Shown here piece by piece: positions 26,116 through 34,892 of a DNA stretch of 64,000 nucleotides. The position numbers and the translations under genes are program-made. Each line of letters opens with the position of its first letter. Within the stretch, counting starts at the first letter, position 1. The stretch comes from JALYUA01 sp038253555. Lineage in GTDB: Bacteria; Acidobacteriota; Thermoanaerobaculia; UBA5066; Gp7-AA6. Under the pieces are notes generated by a model. That model saw nothing but the letters and a program-made list of their open reading frames with translations, searched no databases and was not told the origin of the DNA. The DNA lies in the NCBI GenBank assembly GCA_038253555.1, contig JBBSGZ010000002.1, positions 8,155 through 72,154 of the forward strand, read 5' to 3'.

Positions 26116-27828
26116 ATGCCGAGCCCGGCCTTCCTGGGACCGATCGCGCTCATCCTGCTCGCGGCGCTCGCCGCGGCCTGGCTCGTCCAGCGCGTGCGCC
26201 AGCCGCCGCTCGTGGGCTTCCTCGGGGCCGGCGTGCTCGTCGGGCCGTACGGACTCGGCCTCGTTCGCGACGTGCACGTCGTCGAGACGCTGGCTGAAAT
26301 CGGGGTCGTCCTGATCCTGTTCACCGTCGGTCTCGATCTGTCGCTCTCGAGCGTGCGCCGCCTCGGGCGCATCGTGGCGATCGCGGGGCCCGTGCAGTTC
26401 TTTGGCGTGATCGCCCTCGCCGCCGCGCTCGCCCGATGGCGCGGGGAGTCTCTGTCGCGCGGGATCCTGTTCGGGTTTCTCGTCGCGACCTGCACGACGG
26501 TGATCCTCCTGAAGCTCCTCATGGACCGCGGGGAGACGGATTCCCCGCACGGTCGCTTCCTCGTGGGGATCAACGTCTTCGGCGACCTGATGGTGGTTCC
26601 GATGATGCTCCTGATCGTCCCGCTCTCCTCGCGCGGCTCGGTTGAGATCGGGACACTGGCGCTCGCGCTCGGCAAGGCGGCGGCGACCGTGGCGGTCATC
26701 GCGTTCGCGGCGCGGCGCATCGTGCCGCGCTTCCTCGCGGCGATGGTCCGGACGCGGCAGAAGGAGCTCTTCACCCTCGCCGTGCTCCTGCTCGTCTTCG
26801 GAACGGCGCTCGGGACCTCCGCCGCGGGGCTGTCGCTCGCCCTCGGCGCCTTCCTCGCGGGACTCGTCGTCTCGGAGTCCGAGTTCGGGCACCAGGCGGT
26901 GGCGGACATCGCCCCGTTCCGCGACGCCTTCAGCGCCCTGTTCTTCGTCTCCGTCGGCATGCTCTTCGATCCGCGCGTGCTCCTGACGAGCCCTCTCGCC
27001 GTCGTTTCGGTTCTGGCGTTCGTTCTCCTCGGGAAGGCGGCGTTCGGCGCTCTCCCGGTCCTTCTGCTCGGCTACGGACCCCGGGTCGCCCTCGTCGTGG
27101 GAATCTCGCTCGCGCAGATCGGCGAATTTTCTTTCGTCCTCCTTTCGGCGGCGCACCGGGCCGGCGGGATCGACGGGACGGAGTACCAGGCCATCCTGGC
27201 GGCCGCCATCGCTTCGATGATCGCGACCCCGTTCCTCTTCGAGGCGAGCCACCGCGTGGCGTATCGCCTGGCGGGCGGCGAACGCGGCAGGCTCGACGCC
27301 CCGGCGGCGGCACCGGGCGGAGCACCCGGCGAGGGACACGTCGTGATCCTCGGATTCGGCCACACGGGGGAAACTCTCGCCCGCGTCCTCGGCCGCTCGA
27401 AAATTCCCTTCCGGATCCTGGAGCTCAACCCCGACCGCGTGGCCCGCGCCCGGGGAAAGGGGCTCTGGATCGAATATGGCGACGCGGCGAACGATCGCGT
27501 TCTGCGCCACTGCGGGATCGAGAAGGCGCGCGCCGCGCTGGTCCTCCTCTCCGATCCGCGCGCCACACGGCGGGCCGTCCGGCTCTGCCGCGGTCTCGCC
27601 CCCGGCATCTTCCTGATCGCGCGCACGCGGTACCTCGCGGAGATCCCGGAGCTCGCGGCGCTCGGCGCCGACGAAGTGGTGGCCGAGGAGTTCGAGACCT
27701 CGCTCGAGATCTCGAGCCGCACGCTCCGCCACTTCGGGTTTCCGCTGCCCTGGGTGGAGGCGGAGACGTCGGAGATCCGCCGCGAGCGGCACGACCGCTT
27801 CCGGCGCTTCGATGCCCCCGGCTCGTGA
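26116..27828 (+). CDS. CPA2-family cation:proton antiporter with TrkA-N domain (Kef/YbaL type)
   Basis: 570 residues. The N-terminal ~385 form about 12 helices of the CPA2 fold, with family motifs PPLVGFLGAGVLVGPYGLG, LAEIGVVLILFTVGLDLS and FVSVGMLFDPRVLL. A Rossmann TrkA-N domain follows (about 405-520: VVILGFGHTGETLARVLG, then an Asp-rich strand and YGDAANDRVLRHCGI). It probably exchanges K+ or Na+ for H+ and is gated by a nucleotide or redox ligand. The stop is 3 bases from the convergent hemL stop. Confidence 0.92.
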   Translation: MPSPAFLGPIALILLAALAAAWLVQRVRQPPLVGFLGAGVLVGPYGLGLVRDVHVVETLAEIGVVLILFTVGLDLSLSSVRRLGRIVAIAGPVQFFGVIALAAALARWRGESLSRGILFGFLVATCTTVILLKLLMDRGETDSPHGRFLVGINVFGDLMVVPMMLLIVPLSSRGSVEIGTLALALGKAAATVAVIAFAARRIVPRFLAAMVRTRQKELFTLAVLLLVFGTALGTSAAGLSLALGAFLAGLVVSESEFGHQAVADIAPFRDAFSALFFVSVGMLFDPRVLLTSPLAVVSVLAFVLLGKAAFGALPVLLLGYGPRVALVVGISLAQIGEFSFVLLSAAHRAGGIDGTEYQAILAAAIASMIATPFLFEASHRVAYRLAGGERGRLDAPAAAPGGAPGEGHVVILGFGHTGETLARVLGRSKIPFRILELNPDRVARARGKGLWIEYGDAANDRVLRHCGIEKARAALVLLSDPRATRRAVRLCRGLAPGIFLIARTRYLAEIPELAALGADEVVAEEFETSLEISSRTLRHFGFPLPWVEAETSEIRRERHDRFRRFDAPGS

Positions 27829-27831
27829 GGC

Positions 27832-29193
27832 TCAGGGGCCGGCGGACCCCCCGGTTCCCTCGCGAAAAGCGACCTCCAGGCTCTCCCCGACCATGCGGCA
27901 GGTCCGGCGCACGTCCGCCTCCGTGTGCGCGGTGGAAAGGAACCACGCTTCGAACTGCGCGGGCGGCAGAAAGATCCCGCGTTCGCGCATCGCATGGAAG
28001 AAGGCCGCGTAGCGCGCCGTGTCGCTCTGCTTCGCCGAAGCGAAGTCGTGGATCTCTCCCGGTGAAAAGAACAGGGTCGAGAGGGACCCGACGCGCTGAA
28101 AGCTCACGCGGTCGGCCACGCCCGCCTCGGCGATCGCCGCGCGGACCCCCTCCTCGAGAACGCAGCCGAGGCGCTCGAGCAAAGCGTACGGGGGATGGCG
28201 GGCGATCTCCCCGAGCATCGCGAGTCCTGCTTCCATCGCGAGAGGATTGCCCGACAGCGTCCCCGCCTGGTACACGGGACCGGACGGCGCCATGCGCGAC
28301 AGGAGGTCGCGCGAGCCGCCGTAGGCGCCGACTGGAAGGCCCCCGCCGAGGATCTTCCCGAGGGTCGTCAGATCGGGAAGCACGCCGTAATACTCCTGAG
28401 CGCCTCCCGCTCCGAGACGGAATCCGCTGATCACCTCGTCGAACACGAGAAGGGCCCCGTGACGGCGCGTGAGGTCGCGAACGGCCTGCAGGTATCCCGG
28501 CTTCGGAGGCACGACGCCCATGTTCGCGGCCAGAGGCTCGAGAATGAAGGCCGCGATCTCCCCCGGGAAGCGGTCGAAGGCCGCCGCGAGCGCCGCGGGA
28601 TCGTTGTAAGGCACGACGGTCGTCAGGGCGGCGGCGGCATCCGGCACTCCCGGGCTGCCCGCGATGCCCAGAGTCGCGACGCCCGAGCCCGCCGCCACCA
28701 GGAAGGCGTCCCCGTGGCCGTGATACCCGCCGTCCGCTTTCACGATCCGGGCGCGCCCGGTGGCGGCGCGGGCGAGGCGAACCGCGCTCATCGTCGCTTC
28801 GGTCCCGGAGCTGACGAATCGCACCATCTCGATCGAGGGAACCATGGCGGCGACGCGGCCCGCGAGTCGGACCTCGAGCTCCGTCGGCGCGCCGAAAGAC
28901 GTGCCTCGACGGATCGCCCGCGAGAGCGCGTTCCTGACGAAGAGAGGGACGTGCCCGAAGAGGTGGGGGCCATAGGACTGCACGTAGTCGATGTAGGACC
29001 TGCCGTCCGCGTCGCGCAGCCGGGCCCCCCGGCCCGAAGCGGCGAAGAACGGCTCTCCCCCGACGGAGGCGAAGGAGCGCACCGGTGAGCTCACTCCCCC
29101 GGGCATCAACGCGATGGCGCGCCGGAAGAGGGCTCTGGATTTGATTCCGGCGGCGGCCGCGCGGGCGCGGCGGGCGCCGGGACGGCGCTTCAA
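27832..29193 (-). CDS. hemL: Glutamate-1-semialdehyde 2,1-aminomutase
   Basis: PLP enzyme converting glutamate-1-semialdehyde to 5-aminolevulinate, the second C5-pathway step. 453 residues from TTG at 29193; the ~20-residue Arg/Ala extension before ALFRRAIALMPGGVSSPVRSF may not be translated. PLP features are KADGGYHGHGD, VFDEVISGFRLG and the Schiff-base Lys in TLGKILGGGLPVGAYGG. It is the last gene of the hem run, only 4 bases after hemB. Confidence 0.96.
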   Translation of the reverse strand: MKRRPGARRARAAAAGIKSRALFRRAIALMPGGVSSPVRSFASVGGEPFFAASGRGARLRDADGRSYIDYVQSYGPHLFGHVPLFVRNALSRAIRRGTSFGAPTELEVRLAGRVAAMVPSIEMVRFVSSGTEATMSAVRLARAATGRARIVKADGGYHGHGDAFLVAAGSGVATLGIAGSPGVPDAAAALTTVVPYNDPAALAAAFDRFPGEIAAFILEPLAANMGVVPPKPGYLQAVRDLTRRHGALLVFDEVISGFRLGAGGAQEYYGVLPDLTTLGKILGGGLPVGAYGGSRDLLSRMAPSGPVYQAGTLSGNPLAMEAGLAMLGEIARHPPYALLERLGCVLEEGVRAAIAEAGVADRVSFQRVGSLSTLFFSPGEIHDFASAKQSDTARYAAFFHAMRERGIFLPPAQFEAWFLSTAHTEADVRRTCRMVGESLEVAFREGTGGSAGP

Positions 29194-29197
29194 CGCA

Positions 29198-30190
29198 TCA
29201 CGCCGGGAGGCCGCCTTCGGCGATCCAGCGGGCGGCGTCGAGCGCGTGATACGTGAGCACGAAATCCGCTCCCGCCCGCACGATCCCGGTCAGGATCTCC
29301 AGGACGATCCGCTGCTCGTCGATCCACCCGTTCGCGGCGGCGGCCTTCACCATCGCGTACTCCCCCGACACGTTGTAGGCGGCGATCGGCGCATCGAAGC
29401 TCTCCCGCGCTTCCCGGATGACGTCGAGATAAGCGAGCGCCGGTTTCACCATGACGGCATCCGCGCCCTCTTCGAGATCGAGCGCGATCTCCCGCATCGC
29501 CTCGCGGCGGTTGGACGGGTCCATCTGGTAGCCGCGCCGATCGCCGAATTTCGGGGCGGAGTCCGCCGCCTCGCGAAACGGCCCGTAGAAGGCCGAGGCC
29601 GACTTGGCGGAGTAGGCGAGGATCGCGATTTCCGCGAACCCTTCCTCGTCGAGACCTTCGCGGATGGCCGCGACCCGCCCGTCCATCATGTCGGACGGCG
29701 CGACCACGTCGGCGCCCGCCCGCGCGTGGGACAGGGCGCAGCGCGCCAGAAGCGGCAGCGTCGCGTCGTTATCCACCTCGCCGTCGCGAACGACGCCGCA
29801 ATGGCCGTGGGAGGTGTACTCGTCGAGGCAGACGTCCGTGATTACGAGCAGGCCCGGCAGTTCCTTCTTCAGCAGCCGGACGGTCGACTGGACCGCCGCG
29901 TCGTCGTCGGAGCCTTCGCTGCCGGTCTCGTCCTTGCGCTCCGGGATGCCGAAGAGGATGACCGCCGGGACGCGCGCGGCGGAGAGCTCCTGGCCCGCCG
30001 CGAGCGCCTCGTCCGGCGAGAGCCGGAAGACGCCGGGGAGCGACGAGATCTCCTCGCGGACTCCGCGTCCGTGGCGGACGAACAGGGGCGCCACGAGCTG
30101 GTCCGCCGACAGCCGCGTTTCCCGCACGAGACGGCGCAGGGCGGGACTGCGGCGCAGCCGTCGGGAGCGGTGGATCGGAAACGGGCTCAC
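29198..30190 (-). CDS. hemB: Delta-aminolevulinic acid dehydratase (porphobilinogen synthase)
   Basis: Condenses two 5-aminolevulinate molecules to porphobilinogen. 330 residues from GTG at 30190. The zinc-binding Cys segment DVCLDEYTSHGHCG marks the Zn-dependent type. The two Schiff-base lysines are in LAYSAKSASAFYGPFREA and VMVKPALAYLD. Nine bases separate it from the hemD stop. Confidence 0.97.
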   Translation of the reverse strand: MSPFPIHRSRRLRRSPALRRLVRETRLSADQLVAPLFVRHGRGVREEISSLPGVFRLSPDEALAAGQELSAARVPAVILFGIPERKDETGSEGSDDDAAVQSTVRLLKKELPGLLVITDVCLDEYTSHGHCGVVRDGEVDNDATLPLLARCALSHARAGADVVAPSDMMDGRVAAIREGLDEEGFAEIAILAYSAKSASAFYGPFREAADSAPKFGDRRGYQMDPSNRREAMREIALDLEEGADAVMVKPALAYLDVIREARESFDAPIAAYNVSGEYAMVKAAAANGWIDEQRIVLEILTGIVRAGADFVLTYHALDAARWIAEGGLPA

Positions 30191-30199
30191 GCGACGAAT

Positions 30200-30943
30200 C
30201 TATGCCGTGCGCCGCGCCGCGGCAAGCTCCGCCAGGCGGTCGAGGAGGGAGTCGAAGTTCGGCTCCCGCGACGTTTCCACATGACCGATTCCGTGGGAGC
30301 CGACGTACCGTCCCGTGAATCGGCCGAGCACGACGGCAGGCATCGCGCGAATTCGATCCATCCCCGCGGGAGTGGCGGTCGTGAATAGCCACCGCGCCGC
30401 CGCGGGCGAGGTGGCCGCGAAGGCAAAAAACGCCCCGCTCTCGAGCAGACCGTTCAACTCCGCATCGGCAGGCTCGGAGACTTTCCGGTACAACACGATC
30501 GGCCGCAGCCGTGCTCCGCGCGCCGCGAGGGCCTCGGGCAGCTCGACGGTCGCGTCCTCGCCCCGGGGAAGAAGGATCCGCCAGCCGTCGAGGCGCTTCG
30601 GCAGCCGGTCGAGAACGCTGGCGCCGGAGCCCGCGGCGACGATGGCCGGCTCGACGCCGACGTCCCGCAGCGCGGCAGCCGTCGCCTCGCCGACCGCCGC
30701 CACGCGGCCCTTCGCGAGGCTCTCTGAAAAGAGCCGCGTCCGCTCCGGGTCCTCGAAGAAGATCCGGACGGCGACGCGGCTCGTGAAGACCGCGAGAGCC
30801 GCGGGCTCTTCGAGCGCGTTCGAGGCGGCCGGCATCGGATCGATGCGGTGGCTGATCTTCTCGAAAATCTGGAGAATCGATGGATCGGGTGTCCGCGGAA
30901 AATAGGCGGCGCCGGAGCGGACGACGAGCGCCCGGGGAATCAC
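30200..30943 (-). CDS. hemD: Uroporphyrinogen-III synthase
   Basis: Closes hydroxymethylbilane with D-ring inversion to give uroporphyrinogen III. 247 residues, the usual length. The family is poorly conserved, but the two-lobed pattern is visible: LAVFTSRVAVRIFF, RVAAVGEATAAALRDVGVEPAIVA, ILLPRGEDATVELPEAL, and a C-terminal FAATSPAAARWLF. GTG at 30943 overlaps the hemC stop (GTGA). Position between hemC and hemB supports the call. Confidence 0.92.
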   Translation of the reverse strand: MIPRALVVRSGAAYFPRTPDPSILQIFEKISHRIDPMPAASNALEEPAALAVFTSRVAVRIFFEDPERTRLFSESLAKGRVAAVGEATAAALRDVGVEPAIVAAGSGASVLDRLPKRLDGWRILLPRGEDATVELPEALAARGARLRPIVLYRKVSEPADAELNGLLESGAFFAFAATSPAAARWLFTTATPAGMDRIRAMPAVVLGRFTGRYVGSHGIGHVETSREPNFDSLLDRLAELAAARRTA

Positions 30944-31866
30944 TCCCGCGCCTCTTCCAGGAGGGGGCCCGCGCCGCGCGCGAGCAGCTGGCGCGCGACC
31001 CTCTCCGACAGCTCGTCGGGAGAGGCCGCGGGGCCCTCGGCTTCCTCCCGCATTGCGACCCGGCCGTCGAGCGAGTAGACGCCCGCCGACAGCCTCATCG
31101 AGTCGCCAGAGATCACGGCGCGGCCCGCGAGAGGGGCCCGGCAGCCCGCGTGAAGACGCTGGAGCAGGCCGCGCTCGGCGAGGATCTCGGCGTGCGAAGG
31201 CGCGTGGTCGAGCGCCGCGAGAGCCGCCAGGACGGCCGTGTCGCCCGCCCGGGCGACTAAGGCGAGCGCTCCCTGGCCGATGGCCGGCAGCAGCAGTTCG
31301 GGGCCGAAGACGTCGTCCACGTCGCGGAGCCGCCCGAGCCGGGCGAGCCCGGCGCGAGCGAGGACGATCGCGTCCCAGCGCCCCTCCTCGAGCCGGCGGA
31401 TCCTCGTGTCCACGTTCCCGCGGGCCTCGGTGACGACGAGGTCCGGCCGCGCGGAGAGAAGCTGGGCGCGGCGGCGGGGGCTCCCCGTGCCGATGCGAGA
31501 CCCTTGCGGGAGCTCCGCGAACGTCCGGCGGGGCCTCGACACCAGGACGTCGCTCGCGTCCTCCCGCGCCGGCACCGCGGCGAGAACGAGCCCGGCCGGA
31601 AGTTCCGCCGGCAGGTCCTTCAGGCTGTGCACCCCCACGTCGGCGCGGCCGTCGAGCAGGGCGTCGTCGATCTCCTTCGTAAAGACGCCTTTTCCGGTGA
31701 TCGCGGCGTCCAGGTGCGACAGCCGGTCGCCCGTCGTGCGGTACGTCGCGATCTCCGTCTCGACGAAGGCGGCCAGGGCCTTTGCGATGATCTCGACCTG
31801 CGCCAGCGAGAGCGCGGAGCCTCGCGCGGCCAGGCGGATCCGGCCCGGAACCGCAACCGACGTCAT
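30940..31866 (-). CDS. hemC: Porphobilinogen deaminase (hydroxymethylbilane synthase)
   Basis: Polymerises four porphobilinogens into hydroxymethylbilane. 308 residues. Signature blocks are RLAARGSALSLAQ, GKGVFTKEIDDALL, VHSLKDLP, GTGSPRRRAQL, and the dipyrromethane-cofactor Cys in LHAGCRAPLAG. About 55 bases separate it from the hemA stop; the 3' end overlaps hemD. Confidence 0.97.
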   Translation of the reverse strand: MTSVAVPGRIRLAARGSALSLAQVEIIAKALAAFVETEIATYRTTGDRLSHLDAAITGKGVFTKEIDDALLDGRADVGVHSLKDLPAELPAGLVLAAVPAREDASDVLVSRPRRTFAELPQGSRIGTGSPRRRAQLLSARPDLVVTEARGNVDTRIRRLEEGRWDAIVLARAGLARLGRLRDVDDVFGPELLLPAIGQGALALVARAGDTAVLAALAALDHAPSHAEILAERGLLQRLHAGCRAPLAGRAVISGDSMRLSAGVYSLDGRVAMREEAEGPAASPDELSERVARQLLARGAGPLLEEARE

Positions 31867-31921
31867 TCGGACATCGCCGTTCGCCCTGCGCCCTTCCCCC
31901 TTCGCCCGTCCCGGTCCCCCC

Positions 31922-33190
31922 TCACTCGTCGTCGTCGAGATGGAACAGGTGGCGGATGGCCTCCACGCGGTCCAGACGGCGTCCCGCGTCCGGTTCGGAT
32001 TTCAGACGGCGCATCGGCTCATGAAGCAGGCGGGCCGCGAGAGAGTTCGCGAAGGCCGTGAAGCGTTCCCGGTCCGCGGCCGGAAGTCTCGCGAGCTCCT
32101 CGTCCCGGATCCGGTCGAGATGCCCTCGCAGACCCGTCACCGTCGGAACGACCGAAAGGTTGCCCATCCAGGTCAGAAATTTCGAAAGCTCTTCTTCCAG
32201 GACCTCTTCGGCGCGCGGCACCTCGCGAGCGCGCCTCCGGCGGTTGTCTTCGGCCACCGACTCGAGGTCGTTCACTCCGTAGACGAACGTGTTGTAGACG
32301 TCGCGCACGGAGGGCTCGACATCGGGCGGCACCGCCAGGTCCAGGAAAAATATCGGGCGGCCGCGCCGCTGGCGCATCGCGTTCTCGACGTCGTCCCGCC
32401 TCACGACCGGGCGGGGACTCGCGGTCGTGCCGACGACGACGTCCGCCGACACGAACTCCCGGGCGATGTCCTCCCAGGGGACGACGATGCCGGAAACGCG
32501 CGCGGCGAGAGTCTCGGCCCGGCCGGGAGTGCGGTTGGCGATGCGCAGGTCGCGGACGCCCGCGTCCAGGGCCTGGCGCGCGAAGAGACTGCCCGTGTCC
32601 CCGGCGCCCAAGACGAGCACGGTCCGCCGGGACAGGTCCCCGAACACTTTCGTGGCGAGCTCGAACCCGATCGAGACGACCGAGAGGGGATGCCGCCCGA
32701 GCTCGGTTTCGGACCGCACTCGCTTTCCGGCGGCGACGGCGGATTCGAACAGGCGATGGAGCACGGCGCGCGTCGCCCCGGATTCGCGCGCGATGCGCAG
32801 GGCCCGGCGCACCTGCCCGAGCACCTCGCTTTCGCCGAGCGCCATGGAGTCGAGCCCCGCCGCGACGCGGAACAGGTGCCGGGCGGCTTCGGCGCCCTCG
32901 CGGCGGAACCCCGCGCGCTCGAGTGCCGCCGGCTCCAGCCCCCGCCACTCGGAAACGTACCGGGTGACGAGGTCGCCGGCGTCCTCGCCTTCCGAAAAAA
33001 GCGCGTAGATCTCGCTGCGGTGGCACGTCGAGACGATCACGCCCTCAGACACGATCCCTTTGCCGAGGAGCGAACGGAGGGCCTCGCTGACTTCGTCCGC
33101 AGAAAGGGCGATCCGGTCGCGGACGGCGCTCTCCGCGAGGCGAAAGTTCCAGCCGAGCAGGAGGAGGTGGGCGTCGGCCGTCCGGCTCAT
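31922..33190 (-). CDS. hemA: Glutamyl-tRNA reductase
   Basis: Reduces glutamyl-tRNA(Glu) with NADPH to glutamate-1-semialdehyde, the entry step of the C5 pathway. 422 residues from ATG at 33190, whose ATGA overlaps the ccsA stop. The catalytic Cys is in VIVSTCHRSEIYA (about residue 50). GLDSMALGESEVLGQVR and the NADPH-binding VLVLGAGDTGSLFARQAL are present, as is the C-terminal dimerisation helix region. The open frame upstream of 33190 is a shadow of ccsA. Confidence 0.97.
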   Translation of the reverse strand: MSRTADAHLLLLGWNFRLAESAVRDRIALSADEVSEALRSLLGKGIVSEGVIVSTCHRSEIYALFSEGEDAGDLVTRYVSEWRGLEPAALERAGFRREGAEAARHLFRVAAGLDSMALGESEVLGQVRRALRIARESGATRAVLHRLFESAVAAGKRVRSETELGRHPLSVVSIGFELATKVFGDLSRRTVLVLGAGDTGSLFARQALDAGVRDLRIANRTPGRAETLAARVSGIVVPWEDIAREFVSADVVVGTTASPRPVVRRDDVENAMRQRRGRPIFFLDLAVPPDVEPSVRDVYNTFVYGVNDLESVAEDNRRRRAREVPRAEEVLEEELSKFLTWMGNLSVVPTVTGLRGHLDRIRDEELARLPAADRERFTAFANSLAARLLHEPMRRLKSEPDAGRRLDRVEAIRHLFHLDDDE

Positions 33191-34014
33191 CGGAATCCGT
33201 GGGATCGGGAGAAGTACATGTTCACGATGGTGTAGGAAAACAGGACGAGGCCGTACCCGACGATCGAAAGGATCGCCACCCGCGCGCCCTTCCAGCTGCG
33301 CCGCTCCATCCAGAGCAGGAACCCGTACAGGACGAGCGTCGCGACGGCCCATTCGATCTTGGGGTCTCCCACCGTCGCCCAGACGCGGTTCGCCCACAGG
33401 AGGCCGAACAGGACCGAAGCGGCGAGGACGGCGATTCCGATCGTGACGCTCGTGCGATTCATGCGGCCGATCACCTCTAAGGGAGGCAGCCGGGCGAAGA
33501 GAACGCCCGTGCGGCCCCGGCGGATCTGCCGGTTCTGCACCAGGTAGAGGACCGACAGCACGAAAGAAAACGTGAACGCGGCGTATCCCAGGATGCCGAA
33601 CGTGACGTGCAGGGCGAAGAGAGATCCGCGCATTTCGCTGTCGGGCGCGGACGCGTGCGCGGGAAGGAGCAGGCCCGCGGCCGAGAAGAGAATCACAAAG
33701 GGGATGAGGAAGGGCCCGATGGCGCGCTCGCGATGCCGGAAGAGCAGCGCGAGGTAGGACACGCCGAGCATCCACCCGAAAAGCGAGAGAGAGCCGCCGA
33801 AGCTGCGGTACGGGACCGAGTGGAGCTTTCGGGCGGTGACTTCGAGGTCCGCGAAATGAACGGCCAGGCCCGATGCCAGGAAGACGAGCGCGAGGGAGGT
33901 CCGGAAGATCGCGCCGGACGACCCCCTCCCGGGCTTCAAGAGCGAGAGGATAGAAAGCGCCTCGGCTCCCAGGTAGAGAGCGACGGCGAGCCAGCCGAGC
34001 GCGTGCCATTCCAT
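33187..34014 (-). CDS. ccsA: CcsA/HemX-type cytochrome c assembly membrane protein
   Basis: 275 residues with about eight membrane helices. It contains a WxxxD-like tract with conserved histidines typical of the CcsA/HemX family (LFALHVTFGILGYAAFTFSFVLSVLYL; VGDPKIEWAVATLVLYG). HemX-type genes next to hemA are common; proposed roles are cytochrome c maturation or control of HemA level. No ccsB/resB is nearby. It is first in the run ccsA-hemA-hemC-hemD-hemB-hemL, with TAGACT 10 bases upstream of its ATG. Confidence 0.88.
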   Translation of the reverse strand: MEWHALGWLAVALYLGAEALSILSLLKPGRGSSGAIFRTSLALVFLASGLAVHFADLEVTARKLHSVPYRSFGGSLSLFGWMLGVSYLALLFRHRERAIGPFLIPFVILFSAAGLLLPAHASAPDSEMRGSLFALHVTFGILGYAAFTFSFVLSVLYLVQNRQIRRGRTGVLFARLPPLEVIGRMNRTSVTIGIAVLAASVLFGLLWANRVWATVGDPKIEWAVATLVLYGFLLWMERRSWKGARVAILSIVGYGLVLFSYTIVNMYFSRSHGFR

Positions 34015-34024
34015 CGGCGAACCG

Positions 34025-34030
34025 AGTCTA
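34025..34030 (-). promoter_or_regulatory. Putative -10 hexamer of the ccsA-hemACDBL operon
   Basis: TAGACT (GGTAGACT) on the minus strand, 10 bases before the ccsA ATG. The leader would be only 3-4 bases. Confidence 0.4.
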
Positions 34031-34056
34031 CCGGATGGAGACGGGCCGGGCGAGGA

Positions 34057-34689
34057 TCAGCGCCCCGATTTTGCCGGAGCGGGAGTCGCCGGCTTCGCGT
34101 CTTCCAGGGGCTTATTCGCCTCCACCTGAATGTTGATCTCGACGTCGTCTCCGAGCATGACCCCGCCGGTCTCGACCGCCCGGTTCCAGGTGATGCCGTA
34201 ATCCTTGCGGTCGATCGAGAACGAGACTACCTCGAAACCCGCCTTCTCGACCTTTCCGGCCTTCATGAATCCGCCGTGACGGACGGGGATGGTGATCGTC
34301 TTCGTCACGCCGTGCATCGTGAACTCACCCGTGACATCGAAGGAGTCTTTCCCCTTCGGCGCGACCTTCGTGCTCTTGAACGTGATCGTCGGAAACTTCT
34401 CGACGTCGAAGAAATTGGGAGACTTCAGGTCCCGGTCGCGGCCCTCCGAGGCGGTGTCGATCGACGCGGCCTGGATGGTCAGGTCGACGCGAGAGGCGGC
34501 GGGGTTCTGCCGGTCGAGCACCGCCGAGCCTTCGAAGTCGCGAAAGCGCCCTTCGACCTTGGACACGAAGTGCCGGATGCGAAATCCGACCAGGCTGTGC
34601 GACTTGTCGAACTGAAAGATCTCGGGGGCGGCGAAGGCCGCCGAAGCGGTGAGCACGGCCGCGGCTGCCAGAAAGGCGATCCTCTTCAT
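34057..34689 (-). CDS. YceI-family periplasmic lipid-binding protein
   Basis: 210 residues with a clear signal peptide (RIAFLAAAAVLTASAAFAAP). Mature family blocks are FQFDKSHSLVGFRIRHFVSKVEGRF, TIQAASIDTASEGRDRDLKSPNFFDVEKFPTITFKS, GEFTMHGVTKTITIPV and DRKDYGITWNRAVETGG. YceI proteins are lipocalin-like barrels that bind isoprenoid-type lipids. A Pro/Ala/Lys tail follows the domain. AAGGAG is upstream of the ATG. Divergent from aconitase. Confidence 0.94.
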   Translation of the reverse strand: MKRIAFLAAAAVLTASAAFAAPEIFQFDKSHSLVGFRIRHFVSKVEGRFRDFEGSAVLDRQNPAASRVDLTIQAASIDTASEGRDRDLKSPNFFDVEKFPTITFKSTKVAPKGKDSFDVTGEFTMHGVTKTITIPVRHGGFMKAGKVEKAGFEVVSFSIDRKDYGITWNRAVETGGVMLGDDVEINIQVEANKPLEDAKPATPAPAKSGR

Positions 34690-34892
34690 CTTGCTTTCTC
34701 CTTGCTTTCGATTTTGCGCCGCCAGGGGCGCGTCCTCACAACCGGGATTTCGGAATGAATCGAAGTACGCCGTGGACGACCACCGGGGTTCGGCAGACCG
34801 GAAACAGGGCTTACCCTTGACCTCTCCCGGATGGCTTCATAGACTGCGCTTCCGGCTGAAACCGCCTCGAGGAGGATTCTCTTCCCCACCCG